Assembly (NCBI GenBank): GCA_963845485.1
Contig: CAWJSI010000016.1
Location: 62,001-126,000 of the forward strand
Reading direction: 5' to 3'
Length of the DNA: 64,000 nt
Source of the DNA: Bog-756 sp963845485
GTDB taxonomy: Bacteria > Actinomycetota > Acidimicrobiia > Acidimicrobiales > RAAP-2
Shown here: piece by piece, positions 7,490 through 15,770 of the stretch
Numbering within the stretch: position 1 is the first letter of the stretch
Layout: the number at the start of each line of letters is the position of its first letter
Made by a program: the position numbers and the translations under genes
The notes under the pieces: model-generated
The model's database searches: none
The model's input: only the letters and a program-made list of their open reading frames with translations
Told to the model about the DNA's origin: nothing

Positions 7490-8821
7490 TCAGCCGCCCG
7501 ACAGCCCTGAGGGGGCGGGCAGCCCGGCGGCCTGGAAGGCCGCCCTGATCTCCGACGACGCCTGGGTCACCAGCGCGGCCGGAGGCTTGTCGGCCAGGAA
7601 CCGGCGGTACTGGTCGACCGCACCCGACGCGTTGTTGTCCCGCTGGAGCAACAGGGTCCCGAGGTAGAGCCGGGCCGCGTAGTCCCCCGGGTCGAGCTGC
7701 ACGGCTCGCTGCAGTTTCGTCCGGGCATCGCCGATCAGCAGGGAGCTGGCCCCGTGCACTCCGGTCTGGTATTCGAGCCAGCCCAGCTGGGCCAGGGCCA
7801 CCTCGTTGTCGGGGTGCTTGGCCAGGACCGACTGGTAGAGCTGGGCGGCCGTGCCGGCGTCCCCCTGGTTCTCGTCGGTGGCCGCCTGGGCCAGTGTCGC
7901 TTCGATCTGCTGTTGCTGGGTCTCGGCGAAACTGCCGGTGATGGACTGGCCGGGTTGGCGGTCACTGGCGAACAGGCTCACCGCCAGGATGAGGGCACCG
8001 GCGAAGGCCGCCACGGCGCCGCCGAGAAACCACCAGCTCCGCCGGCTCCGTCGCTTGGCGGGTCGGGCGTCGGTTCCCGTCACCGGATCGGGCTCGGGGC
8101 CCTCGGCCGAGGGGTCGAGGAGTGCGGTCTCCGACGCAGACTGCCGCTCACCGACAGCCACCGCTGCACCGGGGACGGCCGCCTCGCCGCCGGCCGGGCC
8201 CACGGCCGCGGTGGCGGCCGGTCCACCGGCCGGCAGGGCGGCCAGGCGGCGCATGTCCCGCTGACGCAGCTCGAGGTAGTCCTGATCGGAGAGGTCACCG
8301 GCCAGGTACTCGGCATCGGCATCGGCCAGCGACCGGGTGAGGAACTGGCGACGCTCCTCCACCGCCTCGGGGGCCAAAGTCGCATCGGCGGCCTTCGAGC
8401 CTCGCCCGGACGGCCCACCGGGGAGCCGACGGCGTCGCACCAGCACCGCGACCAGCGCAGTGACCGCCACCAGACCGGCGACCAGCGGTAGCAGCCATAC
8501 GAGGAGTGACCACCCGCTGCCGGGAGGGTCGAGCTCGATCGAGGAGCCGTAGCGGGCCGTCAGGTAGGACCGGATCTGCTGGTCGGTCCGCCCCTCGGCG
8601 ATGAGTTGGGTGATGGCCCCCCGCACGGCGACGGCTGTGGGCGCGGTGGACTGGGCCACCGACAGGTCCTCGCAGGTGGGACAGCGCACGACCGACTCGA
8701 TGGCCGCGGCTCGCTCCGCCGGGGTGGGTGGCGACGAGGAGAGGGCGCCGCTGCCGAGGACGAGGGCCACCACGAGCACCACTCCGAGGGCCGTCCACAG
8801 GGGGAACCGGCGTCGGCTCAC
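7490..8821 (-). CDS. CcmH-CcmI fusion, cytochrome c maturation
   Basis: Membrane-anchored heme-lyase partner of System I, 443 aa. A signal anchor (about 8-28) is followed by a CcmH domain with the redox motif RCPTCEDLSVAQS (about 47-59), a transmembrane helix (about 105-127), a long Ala/Pro/Glu-rich cytosolic stretch, a second helix (about 275-300) and a CcmI-type TPR domain to the end. In proteobacteria CcmH and CcmI are often separate. GTG 8821 overlaps the tlpA stop by 4 nt (GTGA). It is the last gene of the ccm operon, converging on the DUF4118 gene with only 5 nt between stops. Confidence 0.87.
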   Translation of the reverse strand: MSRRRFPLWTALGVVLVVALVLGSGALSSSPPTPAERAAAIESVVRCPTCEDLSVAQSTAPTAVAVRGAITQLIAEGRTDQQIRSYLTARYGSSIELDPPGSGWSLLVWLLPLVAGLVAVTALVAVLVRRRRLPGGPSGRGSKAADATLAPEAVEERRQFLTRSLADADAEYLAGDLSDQDYLELRQRDMRRLAALPAGGPAATAAVGPAGGEAAVPGAAVAVGERQSASETALLDPSAEGPEPDPVTGTDARPAKRRSRRSWWFLGGAVAAFAGALILAVSLFASDRQPGQSITGSFAETQQQQIEATLAQAATDENQGDAGTAAQLYQSVLAKHPDNEVALAQLGWLEYQTGVHGASSLLIGDARTKLQRAVQLDPGDYAARLYLGTLLLQRDNNASGAVDQYRRFLADKPPAALVTQASSEIRAAFQAAGLPAPSGLSGG

Positions 8822-9435
8822 CGTCCGTACCCGCGGGCCTCGGATCTGGCCACCAGGGCGTTGAGCCCCTTGGCCGTCACGCCACCCACGATCGACGCCA
8901 CCACCCGCCCGTTGGGAGCGATGAGGAACGAGGTGGGATCCTCTCTGACCCCGTAGGACAGTGCGATGGCATTGTCGGGATCGGCCATGGTGGGCCAGGT
9001 CACCCCGAGCTTGCCCTGATAGGCACGGGCCCCGGCCGTGGTGTCCTGGAAGACCACGCTCAGCACCGATGCCGTGCCGGTCTGGTGGTGCTGGAACTGG
9101 AACGCCACCAGCTCGGGTCCCTCCACCTGGCACGGCACGCACCAGCTGGCGAAGAAGTTGAGCACCACGTAGTGCCCGGGCGCCCGGGGCAGGGCGTAGT
9201 GCGTACCGTCGACCGTCACCCCGGCCACGGCCGGCGCCTTCTTGCCCACCAGGGCGCTCTGGGCCTCGACGGTGGTGGCCGAGGGCCGGGTGGCGAGCAC
9301 GGCGATGAGCCCGGCGGCGATGACCAGTACGGCCACCCCCACCCAGCGCGCCGTGTGCCGGTCCCGACGGCGGGGTGGGTCGGTCGGCTCGACCGGTTGG
9401 GTGTCCCCCGCATCCGACGGAGCGGCGAGCTCCAT
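8818..9435 (-). CDS. TlpA/ResA/CcmG-like membrane-anchored thioredoxin
   Basis: Extracytoplasmic disulfide reductase that keeps apocytochrome CXXCH cysteines reduced. 205 aa: one N-terminal anchor helix (about 30-50), then a redoxin fold with active site FFASWCVPCQVEGPEL (about 105-120) and the family cis-proline region EDPTSFLIAPNG. ATG 9435 is preferred; an in-frame GTG at 9441 is an alternative. It lies between ccmF (stop 16 nt upstream) and ccmHI (4-nt overlap), the usual place for CcmG. Electrons would come from the CcdA encoded upstream in the same strand block. Confidence 0.88.
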   Translation of the reverse strand: MELAAPSDAGDTQPVEPTDPPRRRDRHTARWVGVAVLVIAAGLIAVLATRPSATTVEAQSALVGKKAPAVAGVTVDGTHYALPRAPGHYVVLNFFASWCVPCQVEGPELVAFQFQHHQTGTASVLSVVFQDTTAGARAYQGKLGVTWPTMADPDNAIALSYGVREDPTSFLIAPNGRVVASIVGGVTAKGLNALVARSEARGYGR

Positions 9436-9451
9436 GCTCACGACGGGTCGC

Positions 9452-11545
9452 TCACGGCACGTCCCCCGCACCCACCGGCAGCGGGTCGACGTCGACGTCG
9501 GGGCGGTCCTCGGGTCCGGCCACCGGGGGCGAGCTCCCGCCCGATACCGGTGGGGCCACCGCCACCGTCGGGGCGGAGACCGGGTCGGTCGGACGACGTC
9601 GCTTGCCGGGGATGGCCGAGAGGACCGAGCCGACACCGATGATGCCCGCACCCACCCACAGCCACATGACCAGTGGCTGCTCCACGACCCCGAAGGCCCA
9701 CACCTCACCCTTGGGATTGGTGGCGATGGTGAGATAGAGGTCGTCGCTCCAGCTGGAGTCGATGGCCGGTGTGCCCACGCTCTCGGTGCCCGCCCCGAAC
9801 TGGCTCACCGCCGGATAGAACCGGCCTCCGCCGTCGATGCGGAGGACGGCCTCATAGGACGAGTGCGAGGGCGACGTGACCACCCGGGTCCCCACGAACT
9901 CGATGGTGTGGCCCGAGAACGTGCCCGTCTGGCCCTGGGCCAGGTGGAGCTGGCCACGGTGCAGATACGACGTGGCCGCAGCCAGGCCGATGGCCACCAC
10001 CACCACACCGATGTGGACCACCATCCCGCCGTTGGCCCGGCCCACGAAGCCGCGCCAGCCGGTGAGCGAGGCCCGGGCCGGCGACGCACCCGAGGCGCGC
10101 GCGCCCCGGTAGGCACCCCGCACCGCCAGCACGAGGGCCCGGGCGGCCGAAGCGGCGGCGAAGGCGCCGAGCCCGAAGGCGAGCAGGGGCTCGATGCCGT
10201 GGACCCCGCCGATCACGCAGGCCACCACGACCACCACGCCCACGGCGGCGGGGACGGCCAGACGCCCCCGCATCACCTCGACAGTCGTCTTGCGCCACGG
10301 CAGGGCCGGAGCCACGGCCATGAGGAAGAGCAGGGCCAGTCCCACGGGCACGAAGAACCGGTTGAAGTAGGGCGCCCCCACCCCGACCGCCGAGCCGTGG
10401 TTGAGGGCCTCGTAGAGGAGGGGGAAGACCGTACCCAACAAGACCACGAAGGCGAACCCCACGAAGAGGAGGTTGTTGGCCAAAAAGGCGCCTTCCCGGC
10501 TGATGGGTGAGTCGATGCCCCCCGACGAATGGAGCCGGTCACCTCGCCAGGCGATGAGCCCGACCCCGGTGAACAGGACCACCCCGAAGAACCCGAGCAG
10601 GAGCGGACCGATGGTGGACTCCGAGAACGAGTGCACCGACTGGATGACTCCGGACCGGGTGAGGAAGGTCCCGAGGATGGTCAGGCTGAACGCCGCCACC
10701 ACCAAGGAGAGATTCCAGATCCGCAGCAGTCCGCGTCGTTGCTGGACCATGACCGAGTGCAGGTAGGCCGTGCCCACCAGCCACGGCAGCAGGGCCGCGT
10801 TCTCCACCGGATCCCACCCCCAGAACCCGCCCCACCCGAGGACCTGGTAGGACCACCACGCCCCGAGCAGGATGCCCATGGTCAAAAAGGCCCAGGCGAA
10901 CAGGGTCCACCGTCGGGTCTCCCCCTGCCAGTCCTCGTCCAGTCGACCGGTGATCAACGAGGCGACGGCAAAGGCGAAGGGCAGGGTGAAGCCGACCAGC
11001 CCGAGGTAGAGCATGGGTGGGTGGATGAGGACCAACGGGTTGTTCTGCAGCAGCGAGTTCGGCCCCGGGCCGTTGGTGGGGATGGCTCCGGCCACGTGCT
11101 TGAAGGGGTCGGCGGGCCCCAGCATCAGGGCGAAGAAGAAGGCGGCCACCACGTAGACCACCAAAGTGGCCCACGCCACCAGTTGGTCGTCCGACCGCTG
11201 ACGGAACCGCCAGACCATGGCCGTGGCGTACCCGCCGAGCACCACGCCCCACAAGAGGATCGACCCAGCCAGGGCCGACCACAGGCCGGTGATCGAATAG
11301 AGCCACGGGGTGGCACGGCTGTTGTTGGCGGCCACGTAGGCGAGGGAGAAGTCGTGGGTGAGTAGCGCGTGCTCCATGGCCACCACCCCGAGGAGCCCTC
11401 CGAGCAGCACGATGGGGGCGTAGACCTGCCCGCTGCGCATGGTCGATCGCCGGCCACGGGCCAGGCCGACGGCGAGGACCGCCACACCGATGACGGCGGC
11501 CAGGAAGCCCAGCAGGACGCCGGTGTGGCCGAGGGCCCCGTTCAC
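9452..11545 (-). CDS. ccmF: CcmF heme lyase component
   Basis: Integral membrane heme-handling subunit that attaches heme to apocytochrome c together with CcmH/I. 697 aa with many hydrophobic helices. The tryptophan-rich WWD domain is present (WSYQVLGWGGFWGWDPVENAALLPWL, about residues 222-247), and conserved histidines flank it. Length and topology match CcmF/NrfE. Start is GTG 11545, which overlaps the stop of a 16-codon mini-ORF coupled to ccmE. A poorly conserved Pro/Val-rich tail occupies the last ~40 residues. Confidence 0.93.
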   Translation of the reverse strand: MNGALGHTGVLLGFLAAVIGVAVLAVGLARGRRSTMRSGQVYAPIVLLGGLLGVVAMEHALLTHDFSLAYVAANNSRATPWLYSITGLWSALAGSILLWGVVLGGYATAMVWRFRQRSDDQLVAWATLVVYVVAAFFFALMLGPADPFKHVAGAIPTNGPGPNSLLQNNPLVLIHPPMLYLGLVGFTLPFAFAVASLITGRLDEDWQGETRRWTLFAWAFLTMGILLGAWWSYQVLGWGGFWGWDPVENAALLPWLVGTAYLHSVMVQQRRGLLRIWNLSLVVAAFSLTILGTFLTRSGVIQSVHSFSESTIGPLLLGFFGVVLFTGVGLIAWRGDRLHSSGGIDSPISREGAFLANNLLFVGFAFVVLLGTVFPLLYEALNHGSAVGVGAPYFNRFFVPVGLALLFLMAVAPALPWRKTTVEVMRGRLAVPAAVGVVVVVACVIGGVHGIEPLLAFGLGAFAAASAARALVLAVRGAYRGARASGASPARASLTGWRGFVGRANGGMVVHIGVVVVAIGLAAATSYLHRGQLHLAQGQTGTFSGHTIEFVGTRVVTSPSHSSYEAVLRIDGGGRFYPAVSQFGAGTESVGTPAIDSSWSDDLYLTIATNPKGEVWAFGVVEQPLVMWLWVGAGIIGVGSVLSAIPGKRRRPTDPVSAPTVAVAPPVSGGSSPPVAGPEDRPDVDVDPLPVGAGDVP

Positions 11546-11592
11546 GACGCCGGGCCCGCGGCGGCGCGGGGCCTGCGGCGGACAGCACTCAT
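11542..11592 (-). CDS. 16-codon mini-ORF bridging ccmE and ccmF
   Basis: A 16-residue frame (MSAVRRRPRAAAGPAS) whose ATG overlaps the ccmE stop (ATGA) and whose TGA overlaps the ccmF GTG (GTGA). Nothing suggests a protein function. The double 4-nt overlap would let terminating ribosomes pass from ccmE to ccmF across the 43-nt gap. It may be coincidence in high-GC DNA. Confidence 0.3.
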   Translation of the reverse strand: MSAVRRRPRAAAGPAS

Positions 11593-12194
11593 CGCTTGGT
11601 GCCGTTGGGCGCGGTGACCCGGGCCGGGTGCTGGGCGATATAGGTAGACGAGTGCTTGACCAGGATCTGGTCGGAGACGAAGGTCGAACCGGCGAAGTGC
11701 CCCACGGCGATGACCGGGATATTGGCCTGGAAGAGGTCGGGGGGACTTCCCGTGTTCTGCACCTCGACCTCGGTACCGCCCGCGCTCACTACGAAGTCCA
11801 CGCCCACCGGGGTCTGCTTGATGGACCCTTTGGTCACCACGCCTTCGAGGTTGAAGGTCTTGGACCCGAGGGTGGCCCGTTGGGCCACGGCCTGGTTGGC
11901 CGGCAGGTAGAAGTTGAGGGCCGTGCCGAGGCCCTTGGCCACGAGGAAGCCCAGGGCGCCGACCAGCACCAGGCCGACGACGGCATAGCGCAGTCGGTGA
12001 CTGCTCGGAGCGGCCGGAGGCCTCCGACCCGACGGGGCGGAGCCTGATCCCGTACCTTCGCCCGGTCCCCCCGTCGATCCCGAGCCGGAAGCGGTCGTCG
12101 GGGTGGGCGGTTCTCCGGACACGGACGACGATGCAGCCCCATTGGGCTCGGCCCCGCCCGAGGCGGGCGGGGGTAGCGGGGGGGCGGTGGTCAC
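11589..12194 (-). CDS. ccmE: CcmE periplasmic heme chaperone
   Basis: Membrane-tethered heme chaperone of System I, 201 aa. A long Ser/Pro/Gly-rich N-terminal extension (1-66) precedes the anchor helix (about 69-88) and an OB-fold beta-barrel. The covalent heme-binding histidine is seen in LVKHSSTYI (about 183-191), so this is the His type rather than the Cys type described in some archaea. GTG 12194 overlaps the ccmD stop by 4 nt. The low-complexity N-terminus is unusual compared with the roughly 150-residue proteobacterial protein. Confidence 0.9.
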   Translation of the reverse strand: MTTAPPLPPPASGGAEPNGAASSSVSGEPPTPTTASGSGSTGGPGEGTGSGSAPSGRRPPAAPSSHRLRYAVVGLVLVGALGFLVAKGLGTALNFYLPANQAVAQRATLGSKTFNLEGVVTKGSIKQTPVGVDFVVSAGGTEVEVQNTGSPPDLFQANIPVIAVGHFAGSTFVSDQILVKHSSTYIAQHPARVTAPNGTKR

Positions 12195-12373
12195 CGGTCA
12201 CCCGGCGTCGGGCCGGTCGCCGGCCGAGCCAGTGGCCCTCTGCTGGCCCCGGCGTCGGCGGCCACCACGCGGGCCACGGCCCGGTTGAGTCGCCGTCGCC
12301 GCCACCCCAGTTGGAGGCCGTAGAGAAAGAGGATGCCGAGGACGATGGAGTAGCCGGCCTGGACGTAGCCCAT
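12191..12373 (-). CDS. ccmD: CcmD-like small membrane protein
   Basis: Small single-span protein of 60 aa (MGYVQAGYSIVLGILFLYGL, then WRRRRLNRAV) with one helix followed by a basic cytosolic segment, the CcmD pattern. CcmD helps release holo-CcmE from the CcmABC complex. ATG 12373 shares one base with the ccmC stop (TGATG), and its own stop overlaps ccmE (GTGA). The position between ccmC and ccmE is the main reason for the name; the sequence itself is too short for certainty. Confidence 0.72.
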   Translation of the reverse strand: MGYVQAGYSIVLGILFLYGLQLGWRRRRLNRAVARVVAADAGASRGPLARPATGPTPGDR

Positions 12374-13158
12374 CAGGCGGCCTCGTCCTCGTCGAGGCTG
12401 GCGCCCTCGGCCTGCCGCTCCCGGAGGGCGACGTCGAGCTCTCCGGTGCCCAACCAGTCCTCTAGGACCCCGATCCGGTACCGGACGAGCAGCATCCAGA
12501 CAAAGACCAGTGTCAGGGCCACGAAGCCCAGCAACAGGGTCCAGGCCATCGATCCGTGGATGGTGGGCGAGAGATTGGCGTTGAGCACGGTGGCGCCCTG
12601 GTGCAGGGTCTTCCACCACAGCACCGAGAAGTGGACGATGGGGATGTCGACGGCTGCGAAGAGGGCCACGAACGCACTGCGCTTGGCTCGCACCTCGGGC
12701 TCGGCCGGGACCCGACGGAGGGCCAGGTAGCCGAGGAAGAGCACCAACAGCACGGCGGTGCTCGTCAGCCGTGCGTCCCAGGCCCACCACACCCCCCAGG
12801 TGGGCTTCCCCCATATGGAGCCCGAGATGAGCGTGCAGACGTTGAAGACCACGCCCACCTCGACCGCCGCTGCGGCCAACCGGTCCCAGAACAGCGACCG
12901 CGTGCGGGGCCAGAGATAGAGGAGGCTGGCCAGGGCGGCGAGGGCGAAGGCCAGATACAGGGCCACCCAGGCCACACCGGGATGGATGTAGACCAGGCGC
13001 ACCAGGTCGCCTTGGACCTGATCGGGAGGCGTCACCCACAGACCGAGCCACACGGTGAGCGCGGTGGTGACGAGGGCGGCGATCCCGATGATCCGGGTCG
13101 TCCACCGGGAGCGCCGGGACTGGACCGGGGGTGCGGGCACACTTTGGTTCGTACTCAC
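12373..13158 (-). CDS. ccmC: CcmC heme export/presentation protein
   Basis: Membrane protein that presents heme to CcmE, 261 aa. Six hydrophobic segments are visible, with the WWD-type motif GKPTWGVWWAWDARLTS (about 125-141) and conserved histidines in YIHPGVAW and IVHFSVLWWKTLHQG. GTG 13158 overlaps the ccmB stop by 4 nt. It is transcribed with the rest of the ccm genes. A C-terminal acidic tail (ASLDEDEAA) ends the protein. Confidence 0.92.
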   Translation of the reverse strand: MSTNQSVPAPPVQSRRSRWTTRIIGIAALVTTALTVWLGLWVTPPDQVQGDLVRLVYIHPGVAWVALYLAFALAALASLLYLWPRTRSLFWDRLAAAAVEVGVVFNVCTLISGSIWGKPTWGVWWAWDARLTSTAVLLVLFLGYLALRRVPAEPEVRAKRSAFVALFAAVDIPIVHFSVLWWKTLHQGATVLNANLSPTIHGSMAWTLLLGFVALTLVFVWMLLVRYRIGVLEDWLGTGELDVALRERQAEGASLDEDEAA

Positions 13159-13826
13159 GCCGACTCCTGGATGGGACCGAAGACCACGATGCCGAGGGCC
13201 ACGTAGATGGCGTCGAACACCACGAGGAGCCGGAGCCAAGGGCTCCCGTACGACTCGGTTCCCCCGGCCAGGCCCGCCTGCCAGATCCGGGTGCCGGCCA
13301 ACAAGACGGGCGCGGCGATCGGGAGGAAGAGGAAGGGCAGCAGGGTCTCGCGCACCCGCAGACCCGCCGAGAGGGCACCGTACAGCGTCCCGGTGGCGGC
13401 CAGGCCCACCGTGCCCAGCACACAGGAGACGACGATGAGCCAGGGGACCTCGATCTTGGCCCCGTAGAGGAGCACCACACCCACGCCCAGCACGACCTCG
13501 AGGACGACGAGCTGAGCGGCGACGGCGGCGGCTTTGCCCAGGAACTGCCCGGCCGGATCGAGGCCGGAAAGACGGAGGCCGTCCCTCGCCCCGTCCACCG
13601 ATTCGACCGACACGCTCCGTTGTACGGCGAGCACCGTACAGAAGAGGACAGCCACCCAGAACAGGCCGGGAGCTCCCTTGGCCATCAACGTGCGGTCGGG
13701 GCCGAGGGCGAAGGCGAACAGGACAAGGGCCACGATCCCGAAGGGGGCCACCTGGGACAGTCCGACTCTCGATCGGGCCTCGATGCGGAGATCCTTCCCC
13801 GCTACCAGGAGCGAGTCACGCCACAT
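13155..13826 (-). CDS. ccmB: CcmB ABC permease subunit
   Basis: Membrane subunit of the CcmAB ABC complex that uses ATP to release holo-CcmE. 223 aa with six predicted helices. Conserved CcmB features are the N-terminal KDLRIEARSR and the central LLPFLFLPIAAPVLLAG. ATG 13826 overlaps ccmA by 11 nt, a tighter fit than any upstream start in the same frame, which would run through ccmA. Confidence 0.9.
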   Translation of the reverse strand: MWRDSLLVAGKDLRIEARSRVGLSQVAPFGIVALVLFAFALGPDRTLMAKGAPGLFWVAVLFCTVLAVQRSVSVESVDGARDGLRLSGLDPAGQFLGKAAAVAAQLVVLEVVLGVGVVLLYGAKIEVPWLIVVSCVLGTVGLAATGTLYGALSAGLRVRETLLPFLFLPIAAPVLLAGTRIWQAGLAGGTESYGSPWLRLLVVFDAIYVALGIVVFGPIQESA

Positions 13827-14646
13827 GGGCCACCTCCCCGCCGGGGCGACCGGCATCGGGTGTCGGAGCCGGGAGCACACCGGCCTCGGCCGGGGTGATC
13901 GGGGTGGCCGGGCCCAGCGTCGCGCCGGCGGCGGGGTCGGCTCGGCCACCGGCATCCGATCCGGCGATCAGGCCGGTCCCGATCGTCCGGCCGCCGGTGA
14001 TCCGGCCGCCGGTGACGCTTACGGCGCGATCGGCCAGGGACTCGACGAACTCGGTCTCGTGGGAGGCGATCAGCACGGTGACTCCGGCCGCTCCCGCCTC
14101 CCCGATGAGTCCGTCGAGCGTGACCCGGGCCCCCGCGTCCAACCCGGCGTGGGGCTCGTCGAGCAACCAGAGCTCGGGCCACCTCGCCGTCAAGACGGCC
14201 AGAGCCACCCGCCGTCTCTGGCCGGCCGAGAGCTTCGAGGCGCTCGTCTTGAGCAGTCGCCCGGCGAGCCCCCACCGGTCACAGGCGCCGGCGATCCGGT
14301 CGGTATCCCCGCCGGCGGCCCGGACGGCGAACCTCACGTTCTCCCGGACCGTGAGGTCGTCGTAGAGGTGCGAGGCGTGGGAGAGGAGGCCCACCCGGCG
14401 TCGGACCTGGTTCCGTTGGCGGACGGGGTCGAGACCCAGCACCGACGCCTCGCCCGAGGCCACGGGCACCAGGCCGGCACAGACCCGGAGCAGGCTGGTC
14501 TTGCCCGCACCGTTGGGCCCCTCGACGAGCACGGTCTCCCCCACGGCCACCTCGAGGTCGACCCCGGCGAGCAGCGGGAACCGTCCCGACAGCGCGACGG
14601 CGTCGTGGAGGAGAATTGCCGGGTGGGGAGGGGCTTCGGAGGCCAT
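13816..14646 (-). CDS. ccmA: CcmA ABC ATPase
   Basis: ATPase subunit of CcmAB, 276 aa. Walker A GPNGAGKTS, signature KLSAGQRRRVALA, Walker B LWLLDEPHAGLD and the switch histidine in IASHE are all intact. The C-terminal ~60 residues are a Gly/Ala-rich tail absent from shorter homologues. ATG 14646 follows a GGAGGT Shine-Dalgarno at a good distance, and a possible -10 box TACCAT (14658-14663) lies just upstream. A stem-loop at 14696-14717 separates it from ccdA, so ccm transcription may start here. Confidence 0.92.
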   Translation of the reverse strand: MASEAPPHPAILLHDAVALSGRFPLLAGVDLEVAVGETVLVEGPNGAGKTSLLRVCAGLVPVASGEASVLGLDPVRQRNQVRRRVGLLSHASHLYDDLTVRENVRFAVRAAGGDTDRIAGACDRWGLAGRLLKTSASKLSAGQRRRVALAVLTARWPELWLLDEPHAGLDAGARVTLDGLIGEAGAAGVTVLIASHETEFVESLADRAVSVTGGRITGGRTIGTGLIAGSDAGGRADPAAGATLGPATPITPAEAGVLPAPTPDAGRPGGEVAHVA

Positions 14647-14695
14647 GGGCGACCTCCATGGTACGGGGGCGGGCCTTCCGGAGCCAGGCGGGGCC

Positions 14696-14717
14696 GGGCC
14701 GGTCTTCGACCTGGCCC
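14696..14717 (-). terminator. Stem-loop between ccdA and ccmA
   Basis: Arms GGGCCGGTC and GACC-T-GGCCC pair with one bulged base around a 3-nt loop. It lies downstream of ccdA and upstream of the putative ccmA promoter. There is no U-tract, so it may be an attenuator rather than a true terminator. Confidence 0.35.
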
Positions 14718-14786
14718 CGACCGGTGGTCGGTCCTCGGCCCGGTCCGACGGGAGCCGGGGCACCGACCCTCGTCACGTCGGCCCGA

Positions 14787-15767
14787 TCAGCTCACCGAAA
14801 GCCGATCGAGGTGCAGGTCATGGAGCCAGGTGGAGATATGGGCGGAGATGACGTCCACATTGCCCGTGAGGAGCAGGATTCCGAAGACGACGAGGATGGT
14901 CCCCCCGATCAGATCGACCAGTCGGAGCCGGCTTCGCACCCGGGCCAGCACGTCGGTCATCCGGCCGAAGGCCAGACCCGAGAGGAGAAAGGGGACGCCG
15001 AGTCCGAGGGAGTAGGCCAACAAGAGGGCGACCCCGCCGGTCGCCGAGCCCCCGGTACCGGCGGCCAGGGCGAGCACACTGGCCAGCACCGGCCCGATGC
15101 ACGGTGTCCAGGCAAAGGCGAAGGCCATCCCCATGATGGGTGGCGCCCACGCGCCGAGCACCGACGGCCGCACGGCGAACCGCCGCTCACCCGAGAAGGC
15201 CAGCGGCAGCGGCAGACCCGCGGCCATAGCCACCAAGATGGCCCCGAACACGACGATGAGGATGCCCGACACCGTCTCCAGGGCACGCTGGTGGGTGAGG
15301 AAGAGCCGGCCTACCGCCGATGCCGAGGCCCCGAGGATGGTGAAGATGACGGTGAAGCCGGCGATGAAGGCCAGGATCCCGCGGAGCAGACGACCCCGCT
15401 CACGGGCCAGCACATCCGCACTCGGTCCGTCGCTATCCGGCCTGTCCGCCTCACCCAGGATGGCGTGGTCGGGAGATGCCGACGTCGCTCCGGCGACAGC
15501 CACCGCCGCCCCGGCCAGACCCGCCGGTGCCACCGCCACCTCCACGGGGCGTGCCGACACCGACCGGGCCGCCGTCGGGGCCGAGTCGCCTGGGGCACGA
15601 GGCCGGTCCCCGAGGGCACTCAGCTCGGCCGCTGACAGTCCCGAGACCATCGAGAGGTACGCGGGCACCAAGGGCAGCACGCACGGCGAGAGGAACGAGA
15701 GCATGCCCGCCCCGAATGCCACCAGCAGGCCGAGCGGATCGGCATGGATGGTGGCCGGATCGAGCAC
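14787..15767 (-). CDS. ccdA: CcdA/DsbD-type thiol-electron transporter
   Basis: Membrane protein that moves reducing equivalents from cytosolic thioredoxin to periplasmic TlpA/CcmG. 326 aa with the first-helix signature FLSPCVLPLVPAYLS and the partner cysteine in FAWTPCIGPVL, the two redox cysteines of the family. A hydrophilic Ala-rich insert of about 70 residues lies between helices 1 and 2 and makes it longer than typical CcdA (~230). GTG 15767 lies 3 nt after the gmd stop, so it is read from the same transcript. Confidence 0.9.
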   Translation of the reverse strand: MLDPATIHADPLGLLVAFGAGMLSFLSPCVLPLVPAYLSMVSGLSAAELSALGDRPRAPGDSAPTAARSVSARPVEVAVAPAGLAGAAVAVAGATSASPDHAILGEADRPDSDGPSADVLARERGRLLRGILAFIAGFTVIFTILGASASAVGRLFLTHQRALETVSGILIVVFGAILVAMAAGLPLPLAFSGERRFAVRPSVLGAWAPPIMGMAFAFAWTPCIGPVLASVLALAAGTGGSATGGVALLLAYSLGLGVPFLLSGLAFGRMTDVLARVRSRLRLVDLIGGTILVVFGILLLTGNVDVISAHISTWLHDLHLDRLSVS

Positions 15768-15770
15768 GCG

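Noticed and set aside
7485..7498. GCGGC-TCA-GCCGC stem between convergent DUF4118 and ccmHI stops
   Set aside because: Five-base stem overlapping the ccmHI stop; too weak to call a terminator.
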